From Pseudogracilibacillus auburnensis (GTDB taxonomy: Bacteria; Bacillota; Bacilli; Bacillales; Amphibacillaceae): a DNA stretch of 64,000 nt. Where the stretch lies: contig NZ_QJJQ01000002.1 in assembly GCF_003201975.1 (NCBI RefSeq), positions 324,160 through 388,159 of the forward strand, read 5' to 3'. The translations under genes were made by a program, and so were the position numbers. Positions 63,911-64,000 of the stretch are shown here, one piece after another (position 1 is the stretch's first letter; every line of letters begins with the position of its first letter). The notes beneath the pieces were generated by a model. The model was given only the letters and a program-made list of their open reading frames with translations. It did no database searches and was not told the DNA's origin.

Positions 63911-64000
63911 TGCTCCCCTTAAAGTAGACACCTAAAAAACAAAACTACTTTAGGGGGTTTTTTTATGCGTTCAAATAGTAAGCATCCCGTTGATGAACTT
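63911..64000 (+). mobile_element. Left end of an IS3-family-like insertion sequence (truncated by window)
   Basis: TGCTCCCCTTAAAGTAGACA resembles the terminal inverted repeat of IS3/IS150-type elements. CCCCTTAAAGTAG pairs with CTACTTTAGGGG and is followed by TTTTTTT, a terminator that would shield the transposase from outside transcripts, as in known IS elements. The rest lies beyond the window. Confidence 0.6.
63965..64000 (+). CDS. Start of probable IS transposase OrfA
   Basis: The ATG at 63965 follows TAGGGGG 7 nt upstream and opens MRSNSKHPVDEL before the window ends. The identification rests on the IS-like terminus; the sequence is too short to confirm a family. Confidence 0.45.
   Translation, partial: MRSNSKHPVDEL

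Overview
The window reads as the chromosome of a low-GC, endospore-forming Bacillaceae. Support comes from a gamma-type small acid-soluble spore protein, a dipicolinate synthase A subunit, PerR, DegS-DegU, ComFA/ComFC, a CtsR-type clpE promoter and the block mutY-yfhP-yfhH-recX-yfhF beside ygaC/ygaD, all of which match Bacillus subtilis gene neighbourhoods. Frequent TTG starts with strong Shine-Dalgarno sites and many GC-rich dispersed repeats resemble the Oceanobacillus/Virgibacillus side of the family; that placement is inference. No CRISPR array, prophage or ordinary complete tRNA was seen.

Layout. 0-3.5 kb: the 5' two thirds of a formate-dehydrogenase-like molybdoenzyme and an oxalate/formate-type MFS carrier with a cre-like site. 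3.5-9.4 kb: competence and regulatory block (comFC, comFA, degV, degU, degS; divergent yigZ). 9.4-17.3 kb: class D sortase, a MecA-N type penicillin-binding protein, an IDEAL-domain protein, a P-loop protein, a DUF779 protein, an aldehyde dehydrogenase with a cre site, and ydjO. 17.3-25.9 kb: LysR with divergent YeiH exporter, a repeat block, HAD phosphatase, CynX-type MFS, and a TRAP-TAXI transporter. 26-39.9 kb: ygzB, a pabB-pabC fusion, perR, an adenosyltransferase, bcp, a two-TM potassium channel, ygaD, ntdP, sspE, mutY, yfhP, yfhH, recX and yfhF.

40.1-49.7 kb is an exopolysaccharide or capsule locus: priming sugar transferase, a 1 kb repeat block, then a tightly packed operon of fused tyrosine autokinase, flippase, polymerase, glycosyltransferase, epimerase, polysaccharide deacetylase and a FemAB/GNAT-like enzyme. 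Directly after it lies the most unusual element, a ~196-nt structured RNA at 49823-50018 with its own extended -10 promoter. It has tRNA-like acceptor, D and T arms, but a large multi-helix domain replaces the anticodon region. A second, decayed tRNA-like module lies at 51768-51836, followed by an attenuator-like leader before an acetyltransferase gene.

52.6-59.8 kb holds two GntR-controlled ABC exporter modules, each with a visible palindromic operator. They bracket an orphan dpaA gene that is itself flanked by two copies of a repeat. 60-64 kb holds an SPFH protein, a broken dipeptidase gene, clpE with CtsR boxes, and the left end of an IS3-like element.

Dispersed repeats are a theme: one family pairs 20 kb with 41 kb in inverted orientation, a MITE-like family has copies at 10.4 and 25.9 kb, and a GAGGCTGGGACA family has copies at 12.7 and 1.8 kb.
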